NCBI RefSeq assembly: GCF_032854445.1
Contig: NC_088301.1
Span: 21,633,808-21,697,807, forward strand
DNA length: 64,000 nucleotides
DNA from: Liolophura sinensis
Lineage: Eukaryota > Mollusca > Polyplacophora > Chitonida > Chitonidae
Direction: 5' to 3'
Positions 13,901-28,900 of this stretch are shown here, in pieces. Within the stretch, counting starts at the first letter, position 1, and each line of letters begins with the position of its first letter. Under the pieces are notes generated by a model that was given only the letters and a program-made list of their open reading frames with translations, had not been told where the DNA came from and made no database searches. A program made the translations under genes and the position numbers.

Positions 13901-16900
13901 GTTCAGATGATCAACTCATCTGACGCCTGCCCTAATCAGATGGTAAACCCATCCTACACCCATACTGTTCAGATGGTCAACCCATCTCACACCCATACTG
14001 TTCAGATGATCAACTCATCTGACGCCTGCCCTAATCAGATGGTCAACCCATCCTACACCCATACTGTTCAGATGGTCAACCCATCCTACACCCATCCTGT
14101 TCAGATGATCAACTCATCTGACGCCTGCCCTAATCAGATGGTCAACCCATCCTACACCCATACTGTTCAGATGGCCAACCCAACCTACACCCATACTGTT
14201 CAGATGATCAACTCATCTGACGCCTGCCCTAATCAGATAGTCAACCCATCCTACACCCTTCATGATCAAGATGGTCAACCCATCCTACACCCTTCATGAT
14301 CAAGATGGTCAACCCATCCTACAGCCTTCATGATCAAGATGGTCAACCCATCCTAATCAGATGGTCATCCAATTGTTAACTCATCCTAACTCTTTGCTCT
14401 CACAAGTGTTAACATGAGATACTTCTCTGATGAACTTCTTCATGTGGAAAAATTCTTAGAAATTTGGTCTTTATTAACCTTTAAATTTTACTCCTCTTTG
14501 TCATAGAAATGGTTTAGGTTGGGAGTCAAGAGTTATACAGTATGTATATATAATGATCCAAAGGAAAACTACCCAGCCTGCAGTCATTGTACATTCTGTG
14601 CACTAGACACGTGTACATGCACCTCAAGAGGTTTTGTCTTCCTTGTATCCATCTCTGTCAGGTTACCTGTCTGAATGAGCCTCTAATATGGCTGGAATTT
14701 TAAGCTTTTTTCTCCATTCCCTGCTAAGTGGTATTTTGTAAATAGCGAAATGCCACAAGGTCATTAAGTAAAAGCCTATTTGATATCCCCATGTTTTTAC
14801 ATGGCCAATATGTTTGTTTACCATCAGCTCTGGGAGCTCCTCTTAGACTGACAGTAGAAAACACACCACTGTCAGCCATGATAGTATTTCCATATTGTGG
14901 GAAACTTGGTGATCTGTAAAGCAATGTGTTTTAGACATTTTCAAATGGTTGTTGGCATGATAATGTGAGGATCACTAATGTAACAGAGAAAACTGACTGG
15001 ATTCAGAACGGCTTGTACGCTCCTCATGCAGAGGTCCTTAGCCTTCCATTTACCACCTCTGCTGAGAGAGCTCATGAAACACAACTGATACAGATAGCTA
15101 ATTAACATAATCCACAATGACCAATGGAAACGACCATATTATCATAGACCATAACATGTCGCTGTTGAAAAGTTATAATGCTGGAAGGTTACCAGGTCAA
15201 ATTTGACCAAATTTGTTGATGGAGATCAGGTTTTTAGTATAGAGATTGATGGGGTTCATGGTATATGGTTGTTGGTGATGGCTGATGCCAGTACTTTTTA
15301 TTTCATTTGAAATGCATTTGGTAGTCAACATTCTATATTGAAATTCAGATGACCCAATTATTAACAGCTTGCAGCATTAGTGATACATTTTTTAAAATCA
15401 AAGGATGAGTCTTCAGGAAGGATTTAGTTTGGTTCACATTGTTGATGAATTGACTTTTTCCTGCAATAAGGTAATTGCCACATATTGTGGTTAATTTTGT
15501 CAACATGTCAGAAATTTACTTCTGGGTGACAACTGCTTGATACAAGTAACGTTTCTATTTCCAAATAAATCTAGAGCTCATCAATGAAATCAATGCTGAA
15601 ACCAGTCATTGTTTTGATAAAGATGTTAGAATCGACACCAAAACTTCATCTTTGAGAAAGGGAGAAGTTTTCATCAGTAACGTAATTTATTGCCTTGCAT
15701 GTATTCACTCCCCAACTTCTAAATACCACTAAAAGAAGTTGTTTGGACAGAATTATGTAGTTGTGAGCTGGCATTAAATCATTTCTTGAACAAGAACGGG
15801 TACTTTATGAAGCAAGCATCTTAGTGGAACCCAAATATTCAGTCAGTAATGTAGGTCTCTCAAAATATTTCTTGATGGGAAACATACACTCTTAAGATAA
15901 TTAATGCAAGATGGCTGAAAGAGTGAGGAAGTTCTCATCAACCATAATGCAGGCGTCATCTCAGATTCTAATGGAAAACAGAGAACAGAAACTTTCTCTA
16001 GATAATGGGAATTTGTTTTGTCTGCTGGTATCTATTGTTAGTTTTTAAAGGTGAGGAATTGCAGTGTATGCGCTGCTTCCTTTGCCACGTTAATCACATA
16101 GGCTTTGCCCAAAAGCATTGTGGGATGTCTTCCATATGTCGCACATAGATCAGCTTATTTGTAAATGACAATGTCTGCTATGGGGCAGAGTTGGTGCTGT
16201 AAGCAATACGGGAAGCGATCCATTGCTGTCTACGGCATTCCTGATTGGATAATCTCTGGGAAGTCCTAGAAAACTCTAGCTATATATCTGCTCCTGACAA
16301 ATTGCCTCTGTGTTGCCCACTCAACCCACCCTTGTCGAAGCAACTGCCTTTCTCCATCAAGCTACCCCTTAACTCTTGTCAGCCTGGCTCACAGCTATGA
16401 CTGCTAGATACATTAAGGTCAGAAAACGCCAAGATGGCTTCAAACAGAATTCCAGCTGGAAGAGAAAACATAATTTTTCCCATATCACGTCTGATCTTTT
16501 TATTTCAGGAAGAGTGGTGGCTCTGTAGGGTTGATGTTAAATCTTGCTTTTTAAAAAGGGGGAGATAGGATAGTTTTCTCTGGCTTCATCATTTTGGTTA
16601 CATCAGCTGGTGTAGTGCCGCAAAAACCAGCAATATTCTGATTTATGGGTCACAGTTAGAGAGTAATGGTCCATGCCATAAACCTCAACCTCTGGCTCCT
16701 TTTTTCCACATGCTTCGTCCTTGACTTACTGAGCACTCAATCTGTAAAGTTGTAGAATAGTTTACTCCTGGCATTCTTAGCCTCTCTTTAATTTGCCACA
16801 TAATTAACACTGAGTGCTTTTTTACCATTTGACTATTTTTTAGTTCTTTACGTTGTGAATACGATGCTTGTCAATTGCCAGGTTACTCAGAAACTCTCTG

Positions 16901-19900
16901 GTCTTCATACCAAGAGACTTAGGTTCAATCCCGGGACCAGTCACATGTCTTCAGAATTTTAATTTGGCAAGTACGTGTTTTGCATGTTTCAAAACAAAAA
17001 GGGGCTCAGTCACATAAACTCTCAAATAATGTTGAAAGCATTATTTAATCATATGTAAAATAAAAGATACAAACAACAAATAACTCATTGTATACTTTTC
17101 CAGTCTTTACATGGTAGATAACAGCCCAGTTAATTTATCAAATTACTGTTTGTCTTTCGCTGTGTAACTTTAATTAGGTTGATGTCTCAGCCACTGGGTG
17201 AATCATTGGATAATGCTGTAAGCACTGGATTCTGAAATGGACACATGAGCCCGGTAACCCAATTATCTTGTATCTTTAGAAGACCGATCCAATTTAGCAT
17301 AATTGACATTAGTTCTATTTGGGAATCTGGTTAGTGGGCAAAGATCTGTTTTGTTTAAACTAACAGTAGCTATGACCAGAAACCATGGAGAATTTCACAA
17401 GAAGTTGCATGGAATGTATTTCTCTGCATCTGGTCTAGCTCACATGTTTACCTAAGTTAAGAAGGATAAAACCTAGAAGATTGCCATTTTGTGGATTTGC
17501 TCTTTTTTTCCATCATTTTTTTTTCCAGGAAATCTTACCGTATAATGTTATTCTGATCTTTTTTTGTAAGCTGAGCGAAGTCATCATAGTGGGGTAAATA
17601 GTTTATCTCCAAAGCAAACTTACATTAAGGTGACTGATTTGTATATAGGATTGTTCTTGGGGTGGATCAAATTGACATTTTGTGACACAATAGGACTGGA
17701 ACTCATGTAATCCTAAAATGATTAACCTTGATGAATTTTTGAATATCTATTAAGGAAAGACTGTCAGGAAGGCTTGACTGCATTAGGGAGGAAGTGAGTG
17801 TCTGTACATATAACTAGCCGAAACCTGACATTATAACCTGATGTTATATACAGTTATGGGCAAAAATTTGAAGAAAAAAAAAACCCTTTTTTAATGAGCT
17901 GTGAGTGGAAATATTTTTCATTAGACTTTCAGAATATTGAAAGTCCAAAATCATGCAGTTGCTGGAAAATTTGGATGTGATCTTTATCTGTAGATGTATG
18001 CCTATATTATCAGATTAGGTTGATGCATAGACAAATTTCAGTATGGCTTGAAAACAGTCCTTATGATGAAGTCAAAATACATACATCCAGAAATCACCAA
18101 TGCGGTTGCTGTGAGTTCAAGCCCAGCTCATGCTGACTTCCTGTCCAGCCGTAAGTGGGAAGGCCTGTCAGCAGCCTGCGGATGGTCGTGGGTATCTGTC
18201 AGGCTCTGCCCGGTTTCCTCCCACCATAATGCTGGCAGCCGTCGTATAAGTGAAATATTCTTGAATACAGCGTAAAACACCAATCAGATAAATAAATAAA
18301 TATATCCAGAAATCAGTCATACAGCTGTTATAGGTACATGCAATTATAGTCCAAAGGGTGACTTCATACATGTTCCAGTTGCCAGTACATTGCCTGTATA
18401 CATGTACTAAATACCAGTGAAATCACCGTGTAAAGGTACATGTACATACATATCACCTTGTTTCCCAGATGGCAAAAAGCTGCTTTGCTCCCTTCCAGCC
18501 ATTTTAGAGAGTCTGCGGTTTCAGAATCTGTTTGTTACATTAGGAGTTATGCCTAATCGCAGTCGCAGTGTTTTTACCAAAGTGACTAGGTGTATTACCT
18601 TGCTCACTCGATGTCTGCCCAGCACGCTGGCTGCGCTCACGGGTTTGTGTTTTCCCCGTGAGCGGCCTCACCCCAGTGATGGCATCCTAAGCTGTTTAGG
18701 TTAGCCACACTGCCAGGGGTTTGCCCCACACTTCCTGATAAACAGTCAACAGTCTGCACAGTTTTTTTTTGCCCGCGGGCATCTTCATACCTAATTACTA
18801 CTGGAGAGGATAGAGGCAGGGTGAGGTGGGTTGGCGAAAGGGGCGTCACACCAACAGCGAGACATCCAGAGACAGACCCGCTATTTTCATTGTCAGAAGC
18901 CCAAGTAGTAGCCTCGGGCAAGGGGAATTCCCTCAGATCTTTGTGGTAAATCGAGAAAGCCTATCTGGCTAGAGCATTATAGAGTCTTGGGGAATGTCCA
19001 GGGACCAGTTGATTAGAGGTGGGGTAATGTCTGCCTTATCCTGACCCCCGATTGACATCATTGATGGGGAAAGGAACGGTCATTAACAAACATGACCAAA
19101 AAGGTCCATCCAAGCAGAATTAAAAAGAGCTTCATAAGGGACATAACCTGGGTGAATGTGGGTTGCCACAAAGCCATGTCCTGAGCACCTCAACGACAAC
19201 CAGAATCAATATTGAACTCTTTCACCACGCAGATTGCTGTGTTGTCATTGAAAGCTTGATGGATATTAACATATGTGTTAATCTGTTAGCTCTTTGTCAC
19301 ACATTTTGTCTCCGGGATATTGCCAACATGCTGTTCAGCCATTATCCTCTTGTTGCAATTTGAATTTTATGTCTTTTAATTCTCTTCTGAAAATAGATAT
19401 TCAAATTGTTATAACATTAATCATCATAACTGTCCAGTTGTTACTTTGTACATGTTCACAAGGTGAGGATTTTGAACTTTTGAAACTATTGTGTTTCACC
19501 TAAAATTTAGCATTTTTCAGGTGACACATTTTGCTTGATTCCGATTTATTCATCCACTTTATAGGGCAACTTTGGAGTGTTTTATTTATTTATTTGATGG
19601 ATGTTTTACGCCCTACTCAAAAATATTTCACTTATACGAAGGCGGCCAGTATTATGGTGGGAGGAAAGCGGGCAGAACCCAGGGGGGGAAAAGAGTGTTT
19701 CATGAAGCTTCAGATTAATTCATTATCAGAAAAACTTAAGGGTTGGCATCAAAAGTTTAATTTTAAGGCTTTTATGAGCTCATGGAAGTACATTTTTACA
19801 TGCCAAGCCATAGATGAAATTCTTTTAGTGCTTGAACTAATTAAATGTATGTTATATATATCAGTATATGCTAGGTTTGCTGCTTATAGGCAGTTGAGTT

Positions 19901-22900
19901 TTGCATTCTGGCCATGAACACAAATCTTTAATAACAGCTACATGTACATTATTCCAGTGAATAAACTTCTTGAGCCATTATTAAGAGGATATCCTGTTGG
20001 AGAAAGCGTAATGGCCTTGTACCGGTAAAATCTGCTACAAGGATTTAACGCGGCACAGTCAGGTTTGTAAGCACTGCCGTCACCCCTAAACAGCAGTAGT
20101 GTGCGGGTCGCCATGCTGCAGTTAAAGTGTGTGATGCAAAAGTGGTGAACCCTGAGTGGAAGCTGAAGTATGTTGAGGAATTGAAATCTGAGCTGGCCAG
20201 TCTATTGCTTAGGCAAATTGCTACCATATGAGGGGAGACGTCTGTTATTGGGATTTGCTTGAGAGAGGACCACAGAGAGAGGGGTTGGGGGCATAACAAA
20301 CCCCCTTACACAAGCTCTTGCGTACTCTTCCCACCTCAGGCCACTATTCTCTTATCTCGTGGAACTGTTCTCACAGAACTTTTATTTCATGGAACTGTTA
20401 TCTTATGGAATCGTAACATATCTTGGAAAATCCCAGTAATGCATTTAGTAGCTACTCTGTTTTACCATTAATGATGAAGTAATTAATTATAATTATGCTG
20501 AGCTGTTTATAAATTACATTTTCATGTATACCCGTCACTCCCATCTTGTTGGATCAGATTTTCCCAACCCATAATCTTTTCTCTTAAAAGTTCAAGGTTT
20601 TTCAGAGAAAATATGTAACACCAATTAAATATTAATTTTTTATTTTTTTTTTTTTATATTGATGTTCAGTGCCATGCTGAAGACTTTTTCACTGTCCTAT
20701 ATGACAGTGTTCAGGTTTATCAGGGCAGGAAATTGGAGTACTTAAAGTAAACTACAAATTACAGTCAGGTACCTCCTCACTGAAAGTCACACCTGAATAT
20801 TTGATGTCACACATGTATGGAATGAACTGTAATGTTCATTTTTTTTTAAGAATGAAGACCAACATGAGGCTATATCAAAATCAGATTTTTTTTTATTGGG
20901 TGGACTTTTTGCATTGATAATAAATTGCTTCTGCAGAGACAAGTTTACAGTGCAGTTTGAGTCATGATAACATGAAGAACTTCAAAGAAGTATTTTAAAA
21001 TCTTGGTTAAGTGCTCATTAAATTTTGTCAAATTAGGCTGTAGTTTAATTGATTAAAAGGTTGGAAAATTAACTTACTTAACTGCGTGCTGGAAACAAAA
21101 AAATTACTGGAGGAGTAATTTCAAGCAAAATGTTCCTTGATGTTTTAAGGATATTTTTTTTTTTACAGAACATGCATTCTGTCACTGACATAGAGGGCAG
21201 GATGGATGCAATGAAGCACTGGTTAACAAGGGTTGTGACATTTTGAACTTTTAATGTCACTGATGGGTTGTGTTGACACCAAATTGGTAGCAGGGAAGTC
21301 GTCTTGTTCCAGATGTGGAAACTGCAGTGAAGTGGACACTGGTTAGTAGAGTGTAGCCATTGATCAGACAGGCATGAGGACTGGTCAAGCCACGGTCCAG
21401 TAACTGGCAACACCATTGTGCCCCTCAAGAAGGCACCTGACTGGACATTGTACTGTCAAGAGGCCCCTTTTTTCTATAAGGGTTACATGGCTGGTTACTG
21501 TGCTACACAGGCTAATTACAACCTATTGATGAGGCCCTCATGGGGAACGCACAGAAGTGCCTTTAATCCAATGAGGGTCTTATTTGAACAGCATTGGCCA
21601 GTCTTTATTTAAACCAATAATTTCATCTTCGTTGACTTTTGCTGGTCTTGTTCTGCTCGACTGCAATAAGACAAAGACAGCATGTCTGAAGCCATAAGGC
21701 CTGACGGAGACAAGACAACCTAATTCTGACTGATGCAATTACACCCTTTCTACCCTAGTTAGGCCAGGGTTTGTCCGGTCATATTTGTCCAGTAATTATA
21801 TTTTACAAGGGATGAGACATAATCTATCGTCCAGATGGGACTGGATTCAGCAGACTACACACAGTATCGCAGGAGCACGAACAAAAGGTCACCTAGACTG
21901 AATAATGGCTCCGACAAAGTCTATGTCTGGAAGCCTTAATGTCAATTAGCCATTCATCTAATGCACAGGATAGAGAGTATTTTGCTGTGGGATACAGAAG
22001 AATTATTGCATATGGTAACATTGCATGACGGAGTTTATATCTACCTCCGAGACTCGAACAAACTATGTATGACAGAAAACATTGTAGCCCCAAACTGGTG
22101 GAAGTTGGTTCTGATATTCCCATTTCTGTACACACAGAAGATACAAAATATCAAGGCCAGGCTATTGGAAGTGGAAGAATTATTGGCCTGCACATGTAAT
22201 ACTGCATGACAGAGTGTAAATCTACGTTTAAACCTGTAATATTGTCTGTGATACAAGATTCTAGAGGTTAAACTCTGATAAACATGTATGTGATGTACGA
22301 GGCCTGTGTGTTTCACTGAAGGAAACGGTGGAATTATTGCCAGTGCAACATCACATGGCAGAGTGTATATCTTACCTATAAGTCACAATCAAATCATGTA
22401 TGGTAGAAAATATAGTAACCCAGAACTGGTGTAATCAGTTCTAATTAGTTCTGATAGGCATTCATTTAACAAACAAGATTCAAAATATTATAGGATGCCA
22501 TAAGCAGAGGAATCATTGTCATGTTGCTGTGTGTAAATCAGTACAGCAGAATGTGAATCTGCCATTAAGCCTTGAAGAAATTGTGAACGACAAAATGCCA
22601 CAGGCATAACAATCTCTGAGGAGAAATGCTAAATCAGTGGTATGAATATAATGTAGTGCTAGAAGACAGATACCAAGGAGCTAGAGATATGCTAGTGGCT
22701 TGATTTTGGTGTGCTGTTATTCCTATCATGCTCAAGGTGTACAAGAATTATTGCTGTGTGTCGCTGCATGACAGAGTTCATATCCACCTTAAAGCCTCTA
22801 ACAAAGTGTGCATAACAGAAAATAGGGTTGCACAAAACAGAAGTTTTTGGTGGAAATTGGTTGTGAGAGTTAATCCTGTAATGCTTATGGTTTATATCAC

Positions 22901-25900
22901 CCTGTGGGAAAGCAGAAGAATTATTTCCATGTAACACAGCATGACATCATATCTACCCTTAGGCCACGAACAAATTGTGCATAACAGGAAATATTGTAGC
23001 TCAAAACTGGTGGAAGTTAGCTAATTCTGACAGCTATTCCAGTATAACACGCAGGGTTCTTATATTTCGCTGTAGGAAACAGCTATGAGTTATTGGTACT
23101 GGTATGTACATATTGCATGACAGGATGTATATATGCGCTTTTAAGCCTATATCAAATTGTGTATGAAAGAGAACATTGCTGTCTAAAACTGGTGGAACTT
23201 GCACTGATAGCTATAGCGTGTCCGTGCGGCCTTACATTGAACCCTGAAGTTAACATTAAAACATTTGTGTTGCACTTGTAAATATGTTCGCTTTTAGTCA
23301 GATTTGCTTGGATTTATATATAAACGTGATAAATAAAAAGTTTGTAGTGAAAGATTTACAACTTGCAGTATCTGAATTCTGACATGCTTCTGGCTGAAGA
23401 TGTATGTGTGTTTATAAAGTACTGATTGTTTAATGGTACGTTAAACTGATAACTGGCTATATATACACCATATTCGCACTGTATGGCACTCTGCATCAGA
23501 AGAAGACTGCTTGAAACAGAAGAGCTTTGTGGCATTTAAAAGTGGCTTGGTTCAGGCTTGTTGGTGCTGTGTTTACTTATCTTTCAAATCCTCTTAAATT
23601 TGATGTGGTATGTTGCCATCAAATCAAGAATCTGCCCACTCACTACATCAGATATCTATGATGGCTAATGCTGGTCAGGACAATTCGCTCAAACTATGTT
23701 GGGAATCACTGGGGAAAGAAACTGATACAGAACAAGGGAGGTAAGAATGATGGTTTCTCAAGCCCTTGTTGATTGGACTCTTTTTCTGCTCTGATGGATA
23801 CAGCTGAACCCCTGGAGAGTCGGCTCATTGCATTATTCCAGTCATTCTCCTGTGTCTGGAAGCATTTCAGGCTATTATTTCCTCCCATGAATGGCTCATG
23901 GTGTGTTGTTTAGACTGGTCCCTGGTGTGTTTTGTTTACTTCATGCTCCTGTAATTACTGGAGTACCTTCCAACCCTATAATCCGCTTCTAAAGTAATGA
24001 AAGCATTTCATGTTATTCCATACTCCCACTGTTGTAAAGTCACACTCTTTGCTTGGAGCGATAGTTACAACCTTATTCTGCTGGACAAATGAAATGCGCA
24101 GAAAATGGTCACTTAATTTGGTTTGGAATTTTTTTCCCAGCGTGCATGGTTTGAGTCTTAAATAGGTGTGCACTCCAGGGTAACCAGTAGCTGTCTGGAC
24201 TGGTCAAGCAAAATGGTCAGACTGTGTCAGATTAAAGAGGTTGAACATAACAGGCTGATGGAGCATGGAACTGTGAAAGTTGAGAACCCTGTAAGCCATG
24301 GTCTGTCTCACAGTCCAGTCTTAGCCTCTGATGCCCCCTCCCCCTCCCAGCCAGCCACTCAGTGACATACCATCAACACACGATTGCCTTTCACCATGGA
24401 AACATTTTATGCTGGCTGACTGTGTAATTACTTTTAAATAAGGCTTGCTCCCTGTTATATATGCCCTGACAGACACAGGGTGCCAGGGGATTCATGCTTA
24501 CTTGAATAACAGCAGTATTGTTTGGTTAAGTAAGGTTTCCAGAGGAAAGCACATGGAGCTGTATTATTGATACATGGAGCATATGTACATACATGTAGAA
24601 GTGATGGGATATGGGTCAATATTGACCTCTTTTTTTGAGCACTCCACATATGATCTGTTCACCGTTATTTCCAAAAAAAAAAAACAGTGGAATTGTCCTG
24701 GAATAGCAGATGTAATTTCAACATTAGTCAGTATCCTGTGTGTGTTTTTTCCATCCTTTTTATTATCTGTACATCATTTGAAAAGTGAACAGCAAAATAG
24801 TTTTAAATCATTAATCATTCATATTTTTGGGTAATTTTGTTTGCTCTCAAATTTGCAGTGTGACATTAAATTTCCTTTTTGTTTTCTCCATATGACATTG
24901 CAGTTTATTGGTACTGTCACAGTGAGGATACTGTATGTTCAGTTACAGGTGCATTTGGCATAAATATGTGCCTGTATGTGTAAAAAGTGTATGAAGAATC
25001 ACATATATATGTGCCTGTATGTGTAAAAAGTGTATGGAGAATCACGTATATATGTGCCTGTATGTGTAAAAAGTGTAGGAAGAATCACATATATATGTGC
25101 CTGTATGTGTAAAAAGTGTAGGAAGAATCACATATATATGTGCCTGTGTGTGTAAAAAATGTATGAAGAATCACATAAATATGTGCCTGTATGCGTAAAA
25201 AGTGCATGAAAAATCAACTCACAGTAACTGTACAGGTGCACTAAATTCACCTAAAGTTTACCACTTTTCCGATGGCACATTTTGCTTCACTCTGGTTGAT
25301 TCTTACATGTCATCTGGCCACTTAAGAGTTTTTTTTTTTGTAAAGTTTGATTAATTTCTTGTCAGAAAATTTTTGGTGCTTGTATCTTATTAAGTCCTTT
25401 CTAATCTTGTGAAAGTGCATTTTACATTGCAAACTTCAGGTGAAATACAGAAAATTACCAGCATGCACTTTCATATCCTGTGTGTGTTTTTGTAATGCGC
25501 TAGATACAGATCTTTAGTGCAAGCTATAATGGCTATAAAGCCAGCCAAATACAGTGTGCATTTTTTAACAACTGGTCCTAGCTAGGTTTTCACATTTCAA
25601 GTTCTAAGAAAAAAAATGTTTTATTGGAATAAGGGAAACAGGTGTGTTAGAGTACTTAGGGTTAAGACATCTTAAGCATGGTCAGGTATGAGCATCTCTC
25701 TCCGGGAGGTTTTATGGGGATAGCTGTGAAGGATAAATCTACCTGCTGTTTGGGCCCCAGCCTCCCCTCTGTATGGGGCCTGACTGCATTTCCAGTGGCC
25801 TGAAGTGATGGATAGTTTGTAGACTCAGTTAAGCCCATCCTCCAGCTCAGGGGGAGGCGTAAATTAGGAACAGGTGGAACTGTTCAGGTGGGGATAAATC

Positions 25901-28900
25901 AGTCTTAGCCCAGAGATGTACATGTAGCCTTTTGGTGGGGGCAGGGAGAGAAGGTTGAGTGGGGAAGGGGGAAGCTTAAGGGAAGAGTGGGTGATACTGC
26001 TAGTAACAAATCTCTGGAGTACACTTTTAATATCTTTATCTGACTCTCCCAGAATCCAGATTTCTTCTAAAGAAATAATGCATACTTATTGTACATTGGG
26101 TTACATTTGGTCTTTAAAACCTTTGAAAGTATTTGAAATTTGTTTTCAAATAACACATTTTCAAGACCTGGAAAATCCTTGAAAAAGATTATATTTCTAT
26201 TTTTCAATGTTAAATACCATACTGAATTATTGTCAAAATCAGTTGATACCTAGTATACATGTAATTGAGTCCACTTGAAGGTTTGTTATCTAATTGAATG
26301 ACCATTGAAAGTGCTGGAAAGCAGTTAGGTTTCTCAATGACCTTGAAAATCATTTTCTTTCATGGGTGGAAGCCTTTTGTGGTGAACTTTGTGTAACGAT
26401 ATTGCTAATGATCATAAATAAACCCTTTTATGTTTTCCAAAGCTGAATTTTTGAACTTTTTAAATTAATTATATTTAGAAAGATTCTTTTTTTTTTTCGA
26501 AATAGTTTTTCATTCCATTGAACTTCACACAGCACCATTTTCTTAGCAGAGCAGTTAAAATATGTTTTGAGTTTTTTGATTTATGAGCAAATGTTAAAAA
26601 AAATTGAAAATGCTTTGTAAAGCTTTATACCATTCGTATATTTAAGTAGTATTAAGTTGTTTTCCTACAGAACATGAGTCAAGATGTCACACAAGTATTC
26701 ATGTCAAATCAAGACTGTACCACTCTGTCAGCCATTTAGGTGTGAGACCTCAGTCAGGGGATTAAGGGGGATTATCTAGATTAACTCCTGACCCTATGAC
26801 AGCTGCTACACAATAGTCACAAACACACTACTGATTACAGTATTGTGCACAGAGAATGGGATTACTCACCAAGTGGTGTTCTAGAGGTGTTTATATAAAC
26901 AGATCAGTCAGGCTGACTACAGCCAGGCATCTGGGAAGCCTTTTGTAGGTTTGCTAATTGTTATTTTGGAGGGGTAGATTGTTTATGTTTTCGTCTCACC
27001 CTTGGGTGGACTGTATATAGCAGATTGAGGCAACCTCCCAGAAAATATAGATAGATGGAAATGTATGGTTTGTGGCAGCAAGCTATCATCCATGTATACT
27101 TAAGAAATATAACGGTGCAGGGCTGAAGGAATAACCAACATTCCAGCCATCAGCTACTTCACTGTGTTTCCAGAGAGTTAGATCTGCCATGATAAGTCTT
27201 GAACCTTTCTTCCATCAGGATCTCTGGGAAGCCCATATAGCCATGGGCTTCAGACCACACAGAAATGAGACACTTAAGATGTTAAATATCATCAAACCCT
27301 CTTATCATATTACTGTAATACAGGAACATTGAATTCATTTGGAGTTGAGTAATCTTTGATTCCTTGTAGGTTTATCAAGTACTCAAAGTGCATTTCCTGG
27401 AGTTTTTATTTATTTATTTTTTTTTTTTGATATGTTATCTTTGAAAGTTTCATTTAAAGTGTTAGTAAAAGGATAACAGTTTTTGTAGAATATATACTAT
27501 GATGTACATGTATGAATAATGGATAATTTTGTCAGCAAGGAAACTCTGAGTACATGTACAATTATTTGAAGTATCTATAAAACTTGAACACATTTTGTAA
27601 CAAATTTTAACAAAAAAAGTTTGTTTCGTAGTGCTTTTATTTATTTATTTTACTGATAAGCTATCTTTGAAAATTTTCAATTTATGAAAATGAAAGGAAT
27701 GAAAGTGTTAGTAAACAGATAACTGTCACTACAGAAAACACACTTGGATTTATGAGTAATGTGTTTTGTCTAGAAGGACAATTCACAGTTATTTGGATTA
27801 TCTGTGAACCTTTAACACATCTTGTATCCATAAAAAATACACTTTGGATATGTGTGAAAATGCAGGTTCTTAAGGTGGAACCCATATTTATTTAAATTGT
27901 CCATAAAACTTGAACATAATACTTTGCTTATGTGGTAAAATGAGATCTAGGTGGGACTCATAATCATTTGACCATAAAACTTGACCAAATGTAGGTGGGA
28001 CTTGTGATGTTGTGACCATAAAACTTTGAGCAAATGTAGGTGGGACTTGTGATGTTGTGACCATAAAACTTGAACACATTTTGAATCCATAAGCACTATG
28101 CATTGTACGTGGGTTAAAATGCGCAGTGGCACAAATGTCTTTATCAGAGACTAATTGCTTTAGATTGAGCCATCAGAAAGGGTCATGGTTGCATGCTGGC
28201 GATCTACACACTGTGATGTGTATAATACCATCCATTCAGATTCATTAATGTTGTGTTACGCAATCTCCAGACAGGCTAGGCTTTTCCTGGCCTGTCAGAG
28301 GAACACTGTTAACAGTGTGGGACAATAGTGATGTAAACTGTTATTGGAGAGAATGCTTGTGAAGACCAGATAAGAATCTTTATTAAAGACTGCCACATAC
28401 ACATGGCCCACTTCATCTAGGTCACACATCTTTATGGGCTGACAGCAACAGCACAGCGGTTTTGGCCCCCTCTGCCAGGGGCCCATGCAGTCCGCTTTAC
28501 CTAGCAGAATTTGGCATGTATAAATATCGCTGATTTAACCCTGTGGCAGAGTGGGATGTCACCTGGGTGGAATGCTGAATGTAAACTCTGATGACTTAAC
28601 TAGCGATAGCTTCACAGAAAGCCCTTATCCACTACACACCAACCCCACCCCACCCACCCAGTAAAGTTTGCTTTAGCTGAAGGCTACTGTCTCTGTGAAA
28701 GCTCCAATGCTCTGGTCTGGCCAAACCAACTGGACTGACCATTGCCCAGTCTTACACCATGTCTCTCTGGGGCTGATTAAACATTCTTGACTTTGGGGGT
28801 CCCTGTTTACACAGGCTGAATTGTTTATCTTACTTTCTGGCTCTCACTCTGCACTTTGTGATCCAAGTTTGTCCAAGATCTCAAGTCAGAGTTGGGTCTG

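Noticed and set aside
13049-14299. Protein-coding gene for a 416-residue repeat protein
   Set aside because: The frame exists because the repeat unit is 33 bp. It has no signal peptide, domain or splice support, and ends where unit length shifts to 34 bp.
19531-19917. 128-residue open frame
   Set aside because: It runs through a reversed SINE and the MITE-like repeat around it.
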